From Geoanaerobacter sp964528055 (GTDB taxonomy: Bacteria; Desulfobacterota; Desulfuromonadia; Geobacterales; DSM-12255), in the NCBI GenBank assembly GCA_964528055.1, contig CAZGQM010000005.1:1-64000 (forward strand): a stretch of DNA of 64,000 nt, given 5' to 3'. Shown piece by piece: positions 36,070-45,211 of the stretch. The notes under the pieces are model-generated. The model was given only the letters and a program-made list of their open reading frames with translations, made no database searches and was not told where the DNA came from. Made by a program: the position numbers and the translations under genes. How positions within the stretch are numbered: position 1 is the stretch's first letter; the number at the start of each line of letters is the position of its first letter.

Positions 36070-36792
36070 ATGCAACTTGTCTCACGTTGTCGAAAATGCG
36101 GGCGGGCGATGAAAAGCCAGCGAATCGACAATTATCGCGTAAAACTTACCTGTAGCTGCGGGTTTTCCGATTTCCGCTCGATGACTGAGAAGGTTAAAAC
36201 CGTGAACCCGTTCATAAGCAAGGCCAGTTTCACCCCTTTTCTGGAGAGCGAGAAGGAGAAGATGGTACTGACCATGCAGCGAGCAAATCGCGAACATCTT
36301 GAGATAATCTCCCTCGAGGAGATCAGTATGCTGGTTTCCTCCGACTACGACCTTCCAGAGATACTTCAACAGCTTGTCTCGAAGGTCGCCGGTCAACTTA
36401 AGGTGAGTGTTTGCAGTATCTATCTTATTGACGGGGACGGACTCGTTCTTGCTGCCACTCATGGCTTTGATCCCTCATTCATTGGCAAGCTCCGGATCAA
36501 GGTTGGTGAAGGGATCACCGGTACCGTGGCCCGCGATCGTCAGCACATTTCTTTGAGTCAGGCATCACAAGATCCTCGCTACAAGCCATTCATCGAGTTA
36601 CATGAAGAGAAATACAACTCGATGCTCTCCTATCCGATTGCAGACAAGAATGCCGTTTACGGTGTAATAAACCTTAACTCTACTTCAATGAAAACTTTCA
36701 ATGAGGATGAAATCTATTTTGTCTCCATTATTGCCAACCTCATTCTAACTGCCGTAAAACTCAGGAAAAAAAGTGCTGCAGTTGCTCCTTGA
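36070..36792 (+). CDS. Zinc-ribbon and GAF-domain sensor protein
   Basis: A 240-residue cytoplasmic protein. The first 32 residues form a small zinc-ribbon-like knot, C7-x2-C10 and C28-x-C30. A linker follows, then a GAF domain (about 80-230) with the usual LRIKVGEGITGTVARDR and YPIADKNAVYGVINL segments. GAF domains bind small ligands or dimerise. No kinase or output domain is attached. The ATG at 36070 has AAAGGAG eight bases upstream. It heads a signalling cluster (receiver, universal stress protein, kinase, receiver). Its ligand and role are not visible. Confidence 0.75.
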   Translation: MQLVSRCRKCGRAMKSQRIDNYRVKLTCSCGFSDFRSMTEKVKTVNPFISKASFTPFLESEKEKMVLTMQRANREHLEIISLEEISMLVSSDYDLPEILQQLVSKVAGQLKVSVCSIYLIDGDGLVLAATHGFDPSFIGKLRIKVGEGITGTVARDRQHISLSQASQDPRYKPFIELHEEKYNSMLSYPIADKNAVYGVINLNSTSMKTFNEDEIYFVSIIANLILTAVKLRKKSAAVAP

Positions 36793-36863
36793 GGTTGTCT
36801 TGACACCAGACACTCCAGTGATAGACTAGAATTGTTATGATTCAGTCATTCAGGGAGCAATCA

Positions 36864-37244
36864 GTGCCGAAGCAAGCAAAGCGTATCCTGGTCGTGGACG
36901 ATGAAGAAAACGCCCGCCTTGGACTCTCAAGGCTGTTGGCAAATGAAGGGTTTATCGTCGATAGCGTGGCAAACGGGTTTGAAGCACTCAATTTCCTCTG
37001 CCAACAGGAGGTAAACCTGATCGTAACCGACATCAACATGCCGGAAATGAACGGAATAACCTTTTTGAAGGAACTGAACAAAAGCTTCCCAAACAGTAAT
37101 GTCATAATGATTACAGCTTATGGTGGTGTGGAATCCTATATCGAAGCAATGAATCTGGGTGCCTTCGAGTATATCAACAAGCCGGTAAAGATTGAAGAGC
37201 TGAAGTCTATCCTCAAAAAAATCTTCAGGGAAACCAATCATTGA
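36864..37244 (+). CDS. Single-domain response regulator
   Basis: A 126-residue receiver with acidic pocket VDDEE, phospho-acceptor D56 in VTDINMP, and Lys in NKPVKIEEL. There is no DNA-binding domain. The start is the GTG at 36864, with CAGGGAG upstream, instead of an ATG at 36837 that lacks a site. It lies 72 bases after the GAF gene and 26 bases before the universal stress gene, so the three appear to be one transcript. The kinase at 37788-38978 is a plausible partner. Confidence 0.88.
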   Translation: MPKQAKRILVVDDEENARLGLSRLLANEGFIVDSVANGFEALNFLCQQEVNLIVTDINMPEMNGITFLKELNKSFPNSNVIMITAYGGVESYIEAMNLGAFEYINKPVKIEELKSILKKIFRETNH

Positions 37245-37269
37245 CTATTGGCAATGAATGGGAGGGCAG

Positions 37270-37713
37270 ATGAAACCAATCGACAAGATACTGCTTGCAT
37301 GCGATTTTTCCGACAACTCACTTCAGGCTTGCGAATACTCAGTCATGCTTGCCAAGAAGTTCGACGCCAAGCTGATCCTCTTGCATGTAATTAACGAACC
37401 GGTTGACCTCCGTGGCTTTTACGTCCCACACATCTCCTTTGACACGCTGGAGAAGGAGATAGAGGAGAGCGCCCACAAGATGATGGAGAAGTTCTGTCTT
37501 AAATGCATGGAGAGTTATGCTAATTACGAGACCTGCATTATTGGAGGGGTTCCATCAGAGGAGATACTAAGAAAGGCTGATGACGAGCAGGTAGGACTCA
37601 TCGTTATAGGGACTCACGGCAGAACCGGAATAGACCATTTTCTCTTTGGCAGTACGGCTGAAAGGGTTGTGCGCACCTCCACCTGTCCGGTGTTGACGGT
37701 GCGAATGACTTGA
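37270..37713 (+). CDS. Universal stress protein (UspA family)
   Basis: A 147-residue single UspA domain. The nucleotide-binding motif of the ATP-binding class is present: GTHGRTGIDHFLFGSTAERV (G-x2-G-x9-GS). The ATG at 37270 directly follows GGGAGGG, and an ATG 12 bases earlier lies inside that site. USPs of this class bind ATP and support survival in starvation or redox stress. It is the last gene before a terminator at 37748. Confidence 0.9.
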   Translation: MKPIDKILLACDFSDNSLQACEYSVMLAKKFDAKLILLHVINEPVDLRGFYVPHISFDTLEKEIEESAHKMMEKFCLKCMESYANYETCIIGGVPSEEILRKADDEQVGLIVIGTHGRTGIDHFLFGSTAERVVRTSTCPVLTVRMT

Positions 37714-37747
37714 AAAATAACATATTAACGGAGTTCGGATAAATCGC

Positions 37748-37775
37748 GGGGCAGCGGATGCTGCCCCTTTCTTTG
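37748..37775 (+). terminator. Terminator after the universal stress gene
   Basis: GGGGCAGC and GCTGCCCC pair around GGAT, followed by TTTCTTTG. It splits the signalling cluster into two transcription units and ends 13 bases before the kinase start. Confidence 0.75.
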
Positions 37776-37787
37776 TTCCTAAGCACT

Positions 37788-38978
37788 ATGAATATCAAGA
37801 CATCCGCAAAACCTTACAGCATCCTAATAATTGATGATGAAAAGGTCATACTGGACCTGACCTCCATCATCCTGAAGAACCGTGGATATACAATCTTCAC
37901 GGCGTGTGACGCGGCTGAGGGGTTCGATATAATCGAGAGCCGCCAGCCCCATCTCGTGCTACTCGATTACATGATGCCAGGCATCGACGGCCTCACGGCG
38001 CTAAAGATTATCCGCGAGCGTTTCCCCGACACCTACGTAATCGTCTTTACCGGCAAGGGGAGCGAGGAAATTGCCGTCGAGCTGATGAAGGCCGGCGCAT
38101 ACGATTACATTCTCAAACCGTTCAACAATCAGGACCTTGCCGACCGGATAGATAACGTACTCCGTATCCGTGAGGTAGAAATAAGTAACAGAGAGCTTAT
38201 GAAGGACCGTGAGCGGCTCATGGCCGAGATAGAGTCATGGAACCGCGATCTGGAGGCCAGAGTTCAGGAGAAGACCGAGGCACTGCAGAAGGCGCAGGCC
38301 GAGAATGTTCAGGCAGAAAAGCTTGCTTCACTTGGGTATCTGTCGGCAGGAGTTGCCCACGAGATCCGTAACCCTCTCAACTCGATCAGCCTTTTTGTCC
38401 AGCTGATCAAGAGCGGTCCTGATGACAGTGAAAAGCAGGAGTACATAGAAAAGATCCTGAAAGAGGTTGATAGGATTGACACCATCGTACGGAAACTGCT
38501 GGACGCATCCAAACGCCCCCGTTTCGAGCTGAAGGAGGTCAGGATAGACCAGCTTATCGACCAGACACTGGACTCCTTTCGACCTCAACTGGATCAGCAG
38601 AATATCAAGGTTGATCGTGAGTACCGCAATATTCCTCCACCTATCCAGGCCGATCCTAACGAGATCGACCAGATATTCGTCAATCTCTTTCTTAACGCTA
38701 TTCATGAGATGCCAGGAGATGGCCGTCTAAAGGTGCAGTTGGATCACGATGGCAGGGAGATAATTATCAGGGTCTCTGATAGTGGCCAAGGTATCCCCAA
38801 GAGTCACCTCATCAATATTTTCGACCCCTTTTTTACTACAAAGAGCAAGGGGAGCGGCCTGGGGCTCTCTGTTGTTCTCAGGATCGTAAAGACCTATGGC
38901 GGAAAGATCGGTGTGGAGAAGAGCGACAAGAGCGGGACAACATTCTGTATCGTGCTGCCACTGACCGCTCATGCATGA
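37788..38978 (+). CDS. Receiver-linked histidine kinase (REC-HisKA-HATPase)
   Basis: A 396-residue soluble hybrid with its receiver at the front. REC covers 10-125 with phospho-acceptor D60 in LLDYMMPG. A coiled coil (about 130-175) leads to HisKA with H190 in HEIRNPLNS, then an ATPase domain with NLFLNAIHEM, DSGQGIP and GSGLGLS. No membrane segment or sensor is fused. Such kinases take phosphate or a signal through the receiver from another kinase and pass it on. Start is the ATG at 37788, since the earlier in-frame codons are inside the terminator. A receiver gene follows after 15 bases. Confidence 0.9.
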   Translation: MNIKTSAKPYSILIIDDEKVILDLTSIILKNRGYTIFTACDAAEGFDIIESRQPHLVLLDYMMPGIDGLTALKIIRERFPDTYVIVFTGKGSEEIAVELMKAGAYDYILKPFNNQDLADRIDNVLRIREVEISNRELMKDRERLMAEIESWNRDLEARVQEKTEALQKAQAENVQAEKLASLGYLSAGVAHEIRNPLNSISLFVQLIKSGPDDSEKQEYIEKILKEVDRIDTIVRKLLDASKRPRFELKEVRIDQLIDQTLDSFRPQLDQQNIKVDREYRNIPPPIQADPNEIDQIFVNLFLNAIHEMPGDGRLKVQLDHDGREIIIRVSDSGQGIPKSHLINIFDPFFTTKSKGSGLGLSVVLRIVKTYGGKIGVEKSDKSGTTFCIVLPLTAHA

Positions 38979-38993
38979 CGTAAGGGTTTCACA

Positions 38994-39401
38994 ATGACTG
39001 ACAGGATACGTGCTAAAATTCTGCTGATAGATGACGATCCTCTGTTTTTGAAGATCTTGGGGGATCCCTTCAGGGAAGCGGGATTCGAGGTGATAACCGC
39101 AGCTGATGGTGTTGAAGGGATCAAGGCCTTTGTCGAAAATCGGCCTAGTGTAGTAATTTCGGATCTTATTATGCCCAGGATGGGAGGGGTCAGCACCTGC
39201 ATGGAGATTTCCCGGATTTCCGGCGATAATAAGCCGGTCATTATCCTTCTTACATCCATGTTTCAAGGGGCGCCCCATGAGCACGAAGTTCCCGAAATGG
39301 GAGCCAGAATCCATATCCCAAAGACCACGGATCCCTTTGACGTGGTAATAATTGTTGAGCAGCTCCTGCAGCGGTCACAGGCCGCAGCTTCCACTCCCTG
39401 A
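38994..39401 (+). CDS. Single-domain response regulator
   Basis: A 135-residue receiver with pocket LIDDD, phospho-acceptor D57 in VISDLIMPR and Lys in IPKTTDP. It lacks any output domain. It starts 15 bases after the kinase gene and is very probably that kinase's immediate partner. AAGGG precedes the ATG. The next gene, a flavoprotein, begins six bases after its stop. Confidence 0.88.
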   Translation: MTDRIRAKILLIDDDPLFLKILGDPFREAGFEVITAADGVEGIKAFVENRPSVVISDLIMPRMGGVSTCMEISRISGDNKPVIILLTSMFQGAPHEHEVPEMGARIHIPKTTDPFDVVIIVEQLLQRSQAAASTP

Positions 39402-39407
39402 TCACAA

Positions 39408-40991
39408 ATGCCACTCCTCCTTCGCAATTTCAGCCTGCCAATAGAAACAGACGAGAGCCAACTCCAAGCCAGCCTGGCTTCGCGCCTTGGCCTGCCTGAA
39501 ACGGAGATTCTTTCTTTCGGTATTTACCGCAAGGGGATCGATGCCCGACGCAAGCGACAGATCCAATTTGTCTACACACTTTTATTCACTGTTGCCGATG
39601 AGGAAGGGCTTACGAGACGTCATGCCACTGATCCTGATCTGGTCGTCATCCCTGCAGAGGAACCGCTGATTGTACCGCGCATTGCAACCAAGTGCCGGAT
39701 AGTTATCGTAGGGACAGGCCCGGCAGGGCTTTTTGCAGCCTTGAGGCTAGCTGATCGAGGAATTGTCGCCACCATCATTGAGCGCGGCCGGCCTGTTGCG
39801 GAGAGGGTCCGCGATGTGCACGAATTCTGGAGTCGTGGCATTCTGGACATTGAGAGTAATGTCCAATTCGGAGAGGGTGGTGCAGGAACATTTTCCGATG
39901 GGAAACTGACCACTCGAGTGCGGGACCCAAATTGCGCGTATGTCCTCGACCGGCTCGTTGAGTTCGGGGCACCGCCCGAGGTACGGTTTCTTGCCAAGCC
40001 TCATATCGGCACCGACCGGCTCCGTAGCGTGGTCGGGACACTCCGAAGGCACCTGGAAATGAGCGGTACAACGGTTATGTTCAGTCATCGGCTTACTGAC
40101 CTTGTCGTTGATTCCGGGATACTGCGCGGTGTAATTGTTAATGATGACATGGAAGTGCCTTGTGACATTGTGGTACTTGCTCCGGGAAACAGTTCACGTG
40201 ATACCTACGGGATGTTGCATGAAAAGGGTGTGGCTATGGAGTCCAAGCCCTTTGCCGTAGGAGTCAGAGTTGAACATCCTCAGGATCTTATAAACCGCAT
40301 ACAGTATGGCATACCGTTGCACCCGAATCTCCCGCCAGCCGATTATTCAATTGCGTTCAACGATCAAAAAAGCGGGAGATCAGCATACTCGTTCTGCATG
40401 TGCCCTGGCGGAGTAGTGGTGGCTGCCGCATCAGAGACCGGAGGGGTCGTTACCAACGGGATGAGCAACCATCTTCGAAACTCACCCTATGCCAATAGTG
40501 CGCTCGTTGTAACGGTAGGTCACAGGGATTTCCCCGACTCCACTCCTCTGGCGGGGATACGCTTTCAGCGGGACATCGAGATGAAGGCGTTTGAGCAGGG
40601 AGGTGGTGCGTATGTTGCGCCTGCGGAGAACCTTCTCTCATTCCTCGGTGAGCGTCGTTCCGGGGCAGCCAGATCCTCTTACCGTCCTGGTGTGAGGGAT
40701 TCCGATCTTACCGGGCTCTTTCCCGATTTCATCACTAAGACCCTGCGGGATGGTATCCGCCATTTCAATACAAAGATGCGTGGTTTCATAACTGCCGAGG
40801 CTACCCTTGTGGGGGTTGAAACCCGCACCTCTGCTCCGGTCCGTATCTTGCGCGGCGAAGACCTCCAGTCGGTGACCCTGAAGGGGCTCTACCCTTCCGG
40901 GGAGGGTGCAGGCTATGCCGGTGGGATCATGAGTGCGGCACTGGACGGCATCCGCGTTGCCGACGCCATTGCCGCACGACTGGAGCGCTGA
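39408..40991 (+). CDS. FAD-dependent oxidoreductase (COG2509-like)
   Basis: A 527-residue flavoprotein. After about 95 residues of alpha-beta N-terminal domain comes the FAD-binding Rossmann motif GTGPAGLFAA, then GEGGAGTFSDGKL, a family signature, and a C-terminal GEGAGYAGGIMSAA that closes the FAD site. It belongs with the uncharacterised FAD-dependent dehydrogenases that resemble HI0933/BaiN and geranylgeranyl-type reductases in fold. No substrate is known. It has no obvious ribosome-binding site and follows the receiver gene by six bases, so its translation may depend on that gene. A link to the signalling cluster is not otherwise supported. Confidence 0.8.
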   Translation: MPLLLRNFSLPIETDESQLQASLASRLGLPETEILSFGIYRKGIDARRKRQIQFVYTLLFTVADEEGLTRRHATDPDLVVIPAEEPLIVPRIATKCRIVIVGTGPAGLFAALRLADRGIVATIIERGRPVAERVRDVHEFWSRGILDIESNVQFGEGGAGTFSDGKLTTRVRDPNCAYVLDRLVEFGAPPEVRFLAKPHIGTDRLRSVVGTLRRHLEMSGTTVMFSHRLTDLVVDSGILRGVIVNDDMEVPCDIVVLAPGNSSRDTYGMLHEKGVAMESKPFAVGVRVEHPQDLINRIQYGIPLHPNLPPADYSIAFNDQKSGRSAYSFCMCPGGVVVAAASETGGVVTNGMSNHLRNSPYANSALVVTVGHRDFPDSTPLAGIRFQRDIEMKAFEQGGGAYVAPAENLLSFLGERRSGAARSSYRPGVRDSDLTGLFPDFITKTLRDGIRHFNTKMRGFITAEATLVGVETRTSAPVRILRGEDLQSVTLKGLYPSGEGAGYAGGIMSAALDGIRVADAIAARLER

Positions 40992-41053
40992 TGCAGCGCA
41001 GTGCTACCGTCGTCCCACAATGGTTTTGAGTTTGGCGTTGAGGTATGGTATTA

Positions 41054-41068
41054 CACCTGTGTCAGGTG
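41054..41068. promoter_or_regulatory. Perfect palindrome upstream of the HD nuclease gene
   Basis: CACCTG-TGT-CAGGTG, 81 bases before the GTG start at 41149. It may be an operator; nothing more can be said. Confidence 0.3.
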
Positions 41069-41148
41069 AAATGTGAAGGGCATCAGCAATTCCCCTTTCG
41101 TAATTCACTGGTAACTTTTCACCTTTCGCCGTCTTTCAAGGAGAGCAC

Positions 41149-42249
41149 GTGAGCAAGACCTTTGTTTCGTCGATAAAAGACCGTGAGCAGGTTGAGTCGG
41201 TATTTCTGGTTAAAGATAAGATCGCTGCCATGGCCAAGAACGGCAAACCATATATGAATCTCAGACTTATGGACAGAAGCGGCGACATCGACGCCAAGGT
41301 CTGGGATAATGTGGATGTTTTGTCAGCCTCCTTTGACAAGGACGATTTCATCTCCGTCAGAGGCAAGGCAACGGTTTACCTGGGGAAGATGCAGCTGGTT
41401 ATCGCCGAATTGGCGCGGGTTCCGGAGAGTGAGGTGGAACTTGCCGATTTTCTGCCGACAACAGCCCGGGACATTGCGGAGATGGAAGTTGAACTGGGCG
41501 CAGTTGTGGCTTCAATACAGGATCAGCACTTACGGCGGCTCATGACCGCATTTCTAGAAGATGGCGAGTTCATGGCCGGGTACAGGAGTGCTCCGGCGGC
41601 CAAGGGGATGCACCACGTCTATATCGGCGGTCTCCTTGAGCACTCCCTCTCGGTAGCCCGTCTGGTCGATGCGATACTCCCTCTCTATGCGCCACTTAAC
41701 CGTGATCTTCTGGTCGCAGGAGCTCTTCTCCATGACCTGGGAAAGGTCAGGGAGATGGCCTTCTATCGTTCATTCGACTACACCGATGAGGGTAAGCTGA
41801 TCGGCCACATAACCATCGGCGTGGAGATGCTGCACGAGAAAATCGTTACCATTGAAGGCTTCCCGTCCGATACGGCCATGCTTCTCAAGCATATGATCCT
41901 GTCCCATCATGGTCAGTACGAATACGGTTCCCCAAAGCGACCAAAGACACTGGAAGCAACCATACTCAACTACCTGGATGACCTGGACTCCAAAATTAAC
42001 GGGATCAGGACGCATATTGGAAAGGAGCCGGAGAGCCTGTCACGCTGGAGCTCATATCACAGGCTTTACGACCGATATTTCTTCAAAGAGTCTTCTTCCC
42101 GGGAAGAGGATGAGCCGCCTCAACCAGCAGTGGCTCTGGTTCCTCCGGCAGGAGAGCGGCAGGCGCATGCCGCAACTGAAAAGGAACGCCGTGGTTTCCA
42201 GAACAGCCCGTTCACTAAACTGAAGGATGAGAATCTGGACCTGTTCTGA
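41149..42249 (+). CDS. YhaM-like 3'-5' exoribonuclease (OB fold plus HD domain)
   Basis: A 366-residue protein with an OB-fold nucleic-acid-binding domain (about 1-90) and an HD phosphohydrolase domain (about 150-290). HD motifs are HHVYIGGLLEHS, LLHDLGKVRE and HHGQYEYGSP. This is the layout of YhaM, a manganese-dependent exonuclease of Firmicutes, and related proteins are common in Geobacter-type bacteria. Activity on RNA or DNA cannot be separated here. The last 60 residues are a variable tail. The start is a GTG with AAGGAG upstream. Confidence 0.83.
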   Translation: MSKTFVSSIKDREQVESVFLVKDKIAAMAKNGKPYMNLRLMDRSGDIDAKVWDNVDVLSASFDKDDFISVRGKATVYLGKMQLVIAELARVPESEVELADFLPTTARDIAEMEVELGAVVASIQDQHLRRLMTAFLEDGEFMAGYRSAPAAKGMHHVYIGGLLEHSLSVARLVDAILPLYAPLNRDLLVAGALLHDLGKVREMAFYRSFDYTDEGKLIGHITIGVEMLHEKIVTIEGFPSDTAMLLKHMILSHHGQYEYGSPKRPKTLEATILNYLDDLDSKINGIRTHIGKEPESLSRWSSYHRLYDRYFFKESSSREEDEPPQPAVALVPPAGERQAHAATEKERRGFQNSPFTKLKDENLDLF

Positions 42250-42276
42250 CGATTGTGAGATACGAAACAAAATGAT

Positions 42277-43011
42277 ATGAAAAAATGCGGTCTGTTGCTG
42301 ATTCTTATGCTGTCGCTTCTCCTTCTGCTTGCGGGGTGCAGAAAGAGTGAGCAGCAGCGCCGCGATACCGAGGAGAAAAGAATGCCGGATAGAATGGATA
42401 CGCTGGTTGTCGGCTCATTGGGGGTTAACTGTCTGGTCATCGACTGCGGCGATGGCCAGGCGATTGTGGTGGATCCGGGAGCGGAGCCGGGGAGAATCCT
42501 GGATGCGGTGACTCGCCGCAATCTGAAGGTCTCCTATGTCATAAATACCCATGGTCATTTCGACCATATCGGTGCAAACCGTGCAGTGCTTGCAGCTACA
42601 GGAGCAAAACTCCTAATACATGCCGCTGATGAACCACATCTGGGTAAGGCTTCAGAGATATCAACCATGTACGGCCTCACGGCTGAAAACTCGCCAAAGC
42701 CTGATCGGAACCTAGAAGATGGTATGGTACTGAATGTGGGGACGACCGAAATAAGGGTACTTCATACGCCAGGGCATACACCGGGAGGCTGTTCACTCTA
42801 CTTTTCAGACCGGAAGCTCGTCGTAACGGGCGATACGCTCTTTGCAGACTCCATCGGCCGGACTGACCTGCCTGGTGGTTCCCTTGAGACACTGTTGTCG
42901 TCTATCAAGGAGAAGCTTTTTACGCTGCCGGACGACACCGTAGTAATTCCCGGACATGGGCCATCAACCTCGATAGGTCTTGAAAAGAGCGGGAATCCTT
43001 ACGTTCGGTAG
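42277..43011 (+). CDS. Glyoxalase II-like metallo-hydrolase with lipoprotein-type leader
   Basis: A metallo-beta-lactamase fold enzyme. The metal motif HGHFDH, with PGHTPGG, GDTLF and PGHGPST further on, is complete, so it should bind two metals and hydrolyse thioesters or related compounds. From the ATG at 42277 (244 residues) it begins with a lipoprotein signal ending LLAGC, with Cys21 as lipid anchor. However, a second ATG at 42382, immediately after GAGGAG, would give a 209-residue cytoplasmic form starting MPDRMDTLVVG. Most homologues in this family are cytosolic, but the leader reads too well as a lipobox to be ignored. Both forms are possible. Confidence 0.8.
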   Translation: MKKCGLLLILMLSLLLLLAGCRKSEQQRRDTEEKRMPDRMDTLVVGSLGVNCLVIDCGDGQAIVVDPGAEPGRILDAVTRRNLKVSYVINTHGHFDHIGANRAVLAATGAKLLIHAADEPHLGKASEISTMYGLTAENSPKPDRNLEDGMVLNVGTTEIRVLHTPGHTPGGCSLYFSDRKLVVTGDTLFADSIGRTDLPGGSLETLLSSIKEKLFTLPDDTVVIPGHGPSTSIGLEKSGNPYVR

Positions 43012-43026
43012 AGCGGGAGATACAGT

Positions 43027-44214
43027 ATGCTGAACGGTAAAACCGTCATTCTGGGGGTAACCGGAGGGATTGCCGCCTACAAGGCCGTCGAACTGCTGCG
43101 TCTGCTTACCAAGGGGGGGGCAACGGTCCATGTTATCATGACGAAATCCGCCACCGAGTTCGTAGCCCCACTCACCTTTCAGACCCTTTCCGGCAATCCG
43201 GTTCATCTTGACCTCTTCAACTTGGTCGCCGAGCAGGAGATCGGCCATATCTCGCTGGCAGACCGGGCTGACCTGTTTGTGATCGCCCCAGCGACTGCCA
43301 ATGTCATCGGAAGGCTCGCTAACGGCATTGCAGACGATCTCCTGACCACCACGGTCATGGCGACAAAGGCACCGGTTCTCCTGGCTCCTGCCATGAACTG
43401 CAATATGTACCTGAACCCCATCTATCGTGGTAATGAAGAAAAACTCAGACTTCACGGGTATAGTTTCGTCAATCCGATAAAGGGACAGCTGGCTTGCGGT
43501 TGGGAAGGGGATGGTAAGATGCAGGAACCTTCCGTGATTGCTGAGACTGCCTGCTCACTCCTGTCACCGAAGGATCTCATCGGAGAGACTATTCTTGTGA
43601 CAGCCGGGCCTACACGTGAGGAGCTTGACCCGGTTCGTTTCGTCAGCAACCACTCTTCCGGCAAGATGGGGTATGCAATTGCGCGTGCTGCAAGCCGCCG
43701 CGGTGCACGGGTCATCCTTGTGAGCGGACCTACCTCTCTTGCTCCTCCCTTTGGTGTTGAGACGCTCCGTGTGACAAGCGCTCTTGAGATGCGCGACGCA
43801 GTAATGACAAGGTTTCCCGAGAGCACCATACTTATAAAATCCGCCGCAGTAGCGGATTACCGGCCGTTAAAACGTGCGGATGGCAAGGTCAAAAAGGGTG
43901 CTGAGCGGCTTGTTATGGAGATGGAACGTAACCCCGATATTCTGGCTGAGGCTGGCAGGATCAAGGAGGGGAAGTTAGTGGTCGGCTTTGCAGCTGAGAC
44001 CGACGACCTGCTTGCCAATGCGCGCAAGAAACTGACGGAAAAGAATCTGGACATGATAATCGCCAACGACATTGGTGAGCCTGGCGCCGGATTCGATCTG
44101 GAGACCAATATCGTTAGGCTTATCTTCAGGGATGGACGTATCGAAGAACCAGGAATCATGCGGAAGGATGAATTGGCCGACCTGATACTTGACAGGATAA
44201 AAGGGCTCAGGTAG
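43027..44214 (+). CDS. coaBC: Phosphopantothenoylcysteine decarboxylase/synthetase
   Basis: A 395-residue bifunctional enzyme of coenzyme A synthesis. The N-terminal CoaC flavoprotein (1-180) has the catalytic His in GHISLADRAD and the PXMNXXMW-like motif PAMNCNMY. The C-terminal CoaB ligase (about 185-395) contains RFVSNHSSGKMG and KSAAVADYRP with the catalytic Lys. It joins cysteine to phosphopantothenate and decarboxylates the product. It starts 15 bases after the metallo-hydrolase gene. Confidence 0.95.
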   Translation: MLNGKTVILGVTGGIAAYKAVELLRLLTKGGATVHVIMTKSATEFVAPLTFQTLSGNPVHLDLFNLVAEQEIGHISLADRADLFVIAPATANVIGRLANGIADDLLTTTVMATKAPVLLAPAMNCNMYLNPIYRGNEEKLRLHGYSFVNPIKGQLACGWEGDGKMQEPSVIAETACSLLSPKDLIGETILVTAGPTREELDPVRFVSNHSSGKMGYAIARAASRRGARVILVSGPTSLAPPFGVETLRVTSALEMRDAVMTRFPESTILIKSAAVADYRPLKRADGKVKKGAERLVMEMERNPDILAEAGRIKEGKLVVGFAAETDDLLANARKKLTEKNLDMIIANDIGEPGAGFDLETNIVRLIFRDGRIEEPGIMRKDELADLILDRIKGLR

Positions 44215-44256
44215 GGGCGCTGATTGCTTCACCAAGAGACAGGCAAAGATCCGTTA

Positions 44257-45165
44257 CTAAACTTTTGAGAGTATTTCGCGCAGTTGGTCCGGATCACAGA
44301 TAGCTCCGCGAAGTTTGTTGCTCAATTCATCGAGCTGTGCGAGGGCATCGCTTTTGTTGATCTTCCCACTTCGATAGAGAAGTCTAAGATTCTTTCTGAT
44401 TGCCTCGGCTGCAATCAATGCCCTTTCGCCGGTTGGGTCGGCAGACATGTACCTTGAATGGTTCATGTTCACCAGAACGTCGCAGACTGCCTCTCTGGAC
44501 AACTCCAGAAATTCATCGCGGTGACTCTCTTCCATGCCGAAGCGGGAAGTCTCGTTGAGCGCCCGGATGGTCTGCTGCCACTGTTCCAGACGGCTGACCA
44601 GCATAATCGAATTGAAGATCCGCTTGTTCGTACCAAAGGAGAACAGAGTTTCAGCGATGACGCTTCTCAGCAGTTTATCATTAGCTTCGAAGTGCTCACG
44701 TGCCACTTTCCCGCCGGTTTCCCAGATTTCACGCTCAACGAAGCTGTCGAATCTGACTTCCCAGAATGCATGCTTCAGGGTAATGGTCGAGAAGCTCCCC
44801 ATGGTTTTAAGCGGCACATAGTAGTTGTGGGCTATGGTGTCGGCTGCGAGATGAGCGATGTAGCCATAGGCGCAGGAATGCTGGGCATCCGTAGATGCAT
44901 GATCCAGAACCTTCAGTCCCATCTGCCATCGGTGACAGTTAAGCAGGTAGTGCGTGAATTTTTTCCCGACTGTTATGTCTGCTGCCAGGCATCCGTAAAG
45001 GAAGTCGTTGGGGAACCCTCCGATGACGGCAGCTACAGTGGTCGGTAGGATCTGGAGATTGTTCAGGATATGAATCCCGAGCTGCAGGTGGGTTCCGCCT
45101 CCCCAGGCAAATGCCGACGTCGGGACGACAATTACAATGAGCAGCACGATCAGTGGGGCGAGCAT
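44257..45165 (-). CDS. Secreted zinc-dependent phospholipase C-like protein
   Basis: A 302-residue protein with a signal peptide (1-20, ending AFA before WGGGTH). The first residues after cleavage, W and H, and the later HLAADTIAHN and H-rich segments match the Zn_dep_PLPC fold, where the mature N-terminal Trp and several His bind three zinc ions. Family members in Geobacter-type genomes are uncharacterised, and substrates could be phospholipids or nucleic acids. The gene is divergent from the DNA-repair operon at 45212 and converges with coaBC. Confidence 0.78.
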   Translation of the reverse strand: MLAPLIVLLIVIVVPTSAFAWGGGTHLQLGIHILNNLQILPTTVAAVIGGFPNDFLYGCLAADITVGKKFTHYLLNCHRWQMGLKVLDHASTDAQHSCAYGYIAHLAADTIAHNYYVPLKTMGSFSTITLKHAFWEVRFDSFVEREIWETGGKVAREHFEANDKLLRSVIAETLFSFGTNKRIFNSIMLVSRLEQWQQTIRALNETSRFGMEESHRDEFLELSREAVCDVLVNMNHSRYMSADPTGERALIAAEAIRKNLRLLYRSGKINKSDALAQLDELSNKLRGAICDPDQLREILSKV

Positions 45166-45211
45166 GTTTGATACTCTAATTCAAACCCGCTGAAAAGTAA
45201 AGGAAGGTCTC

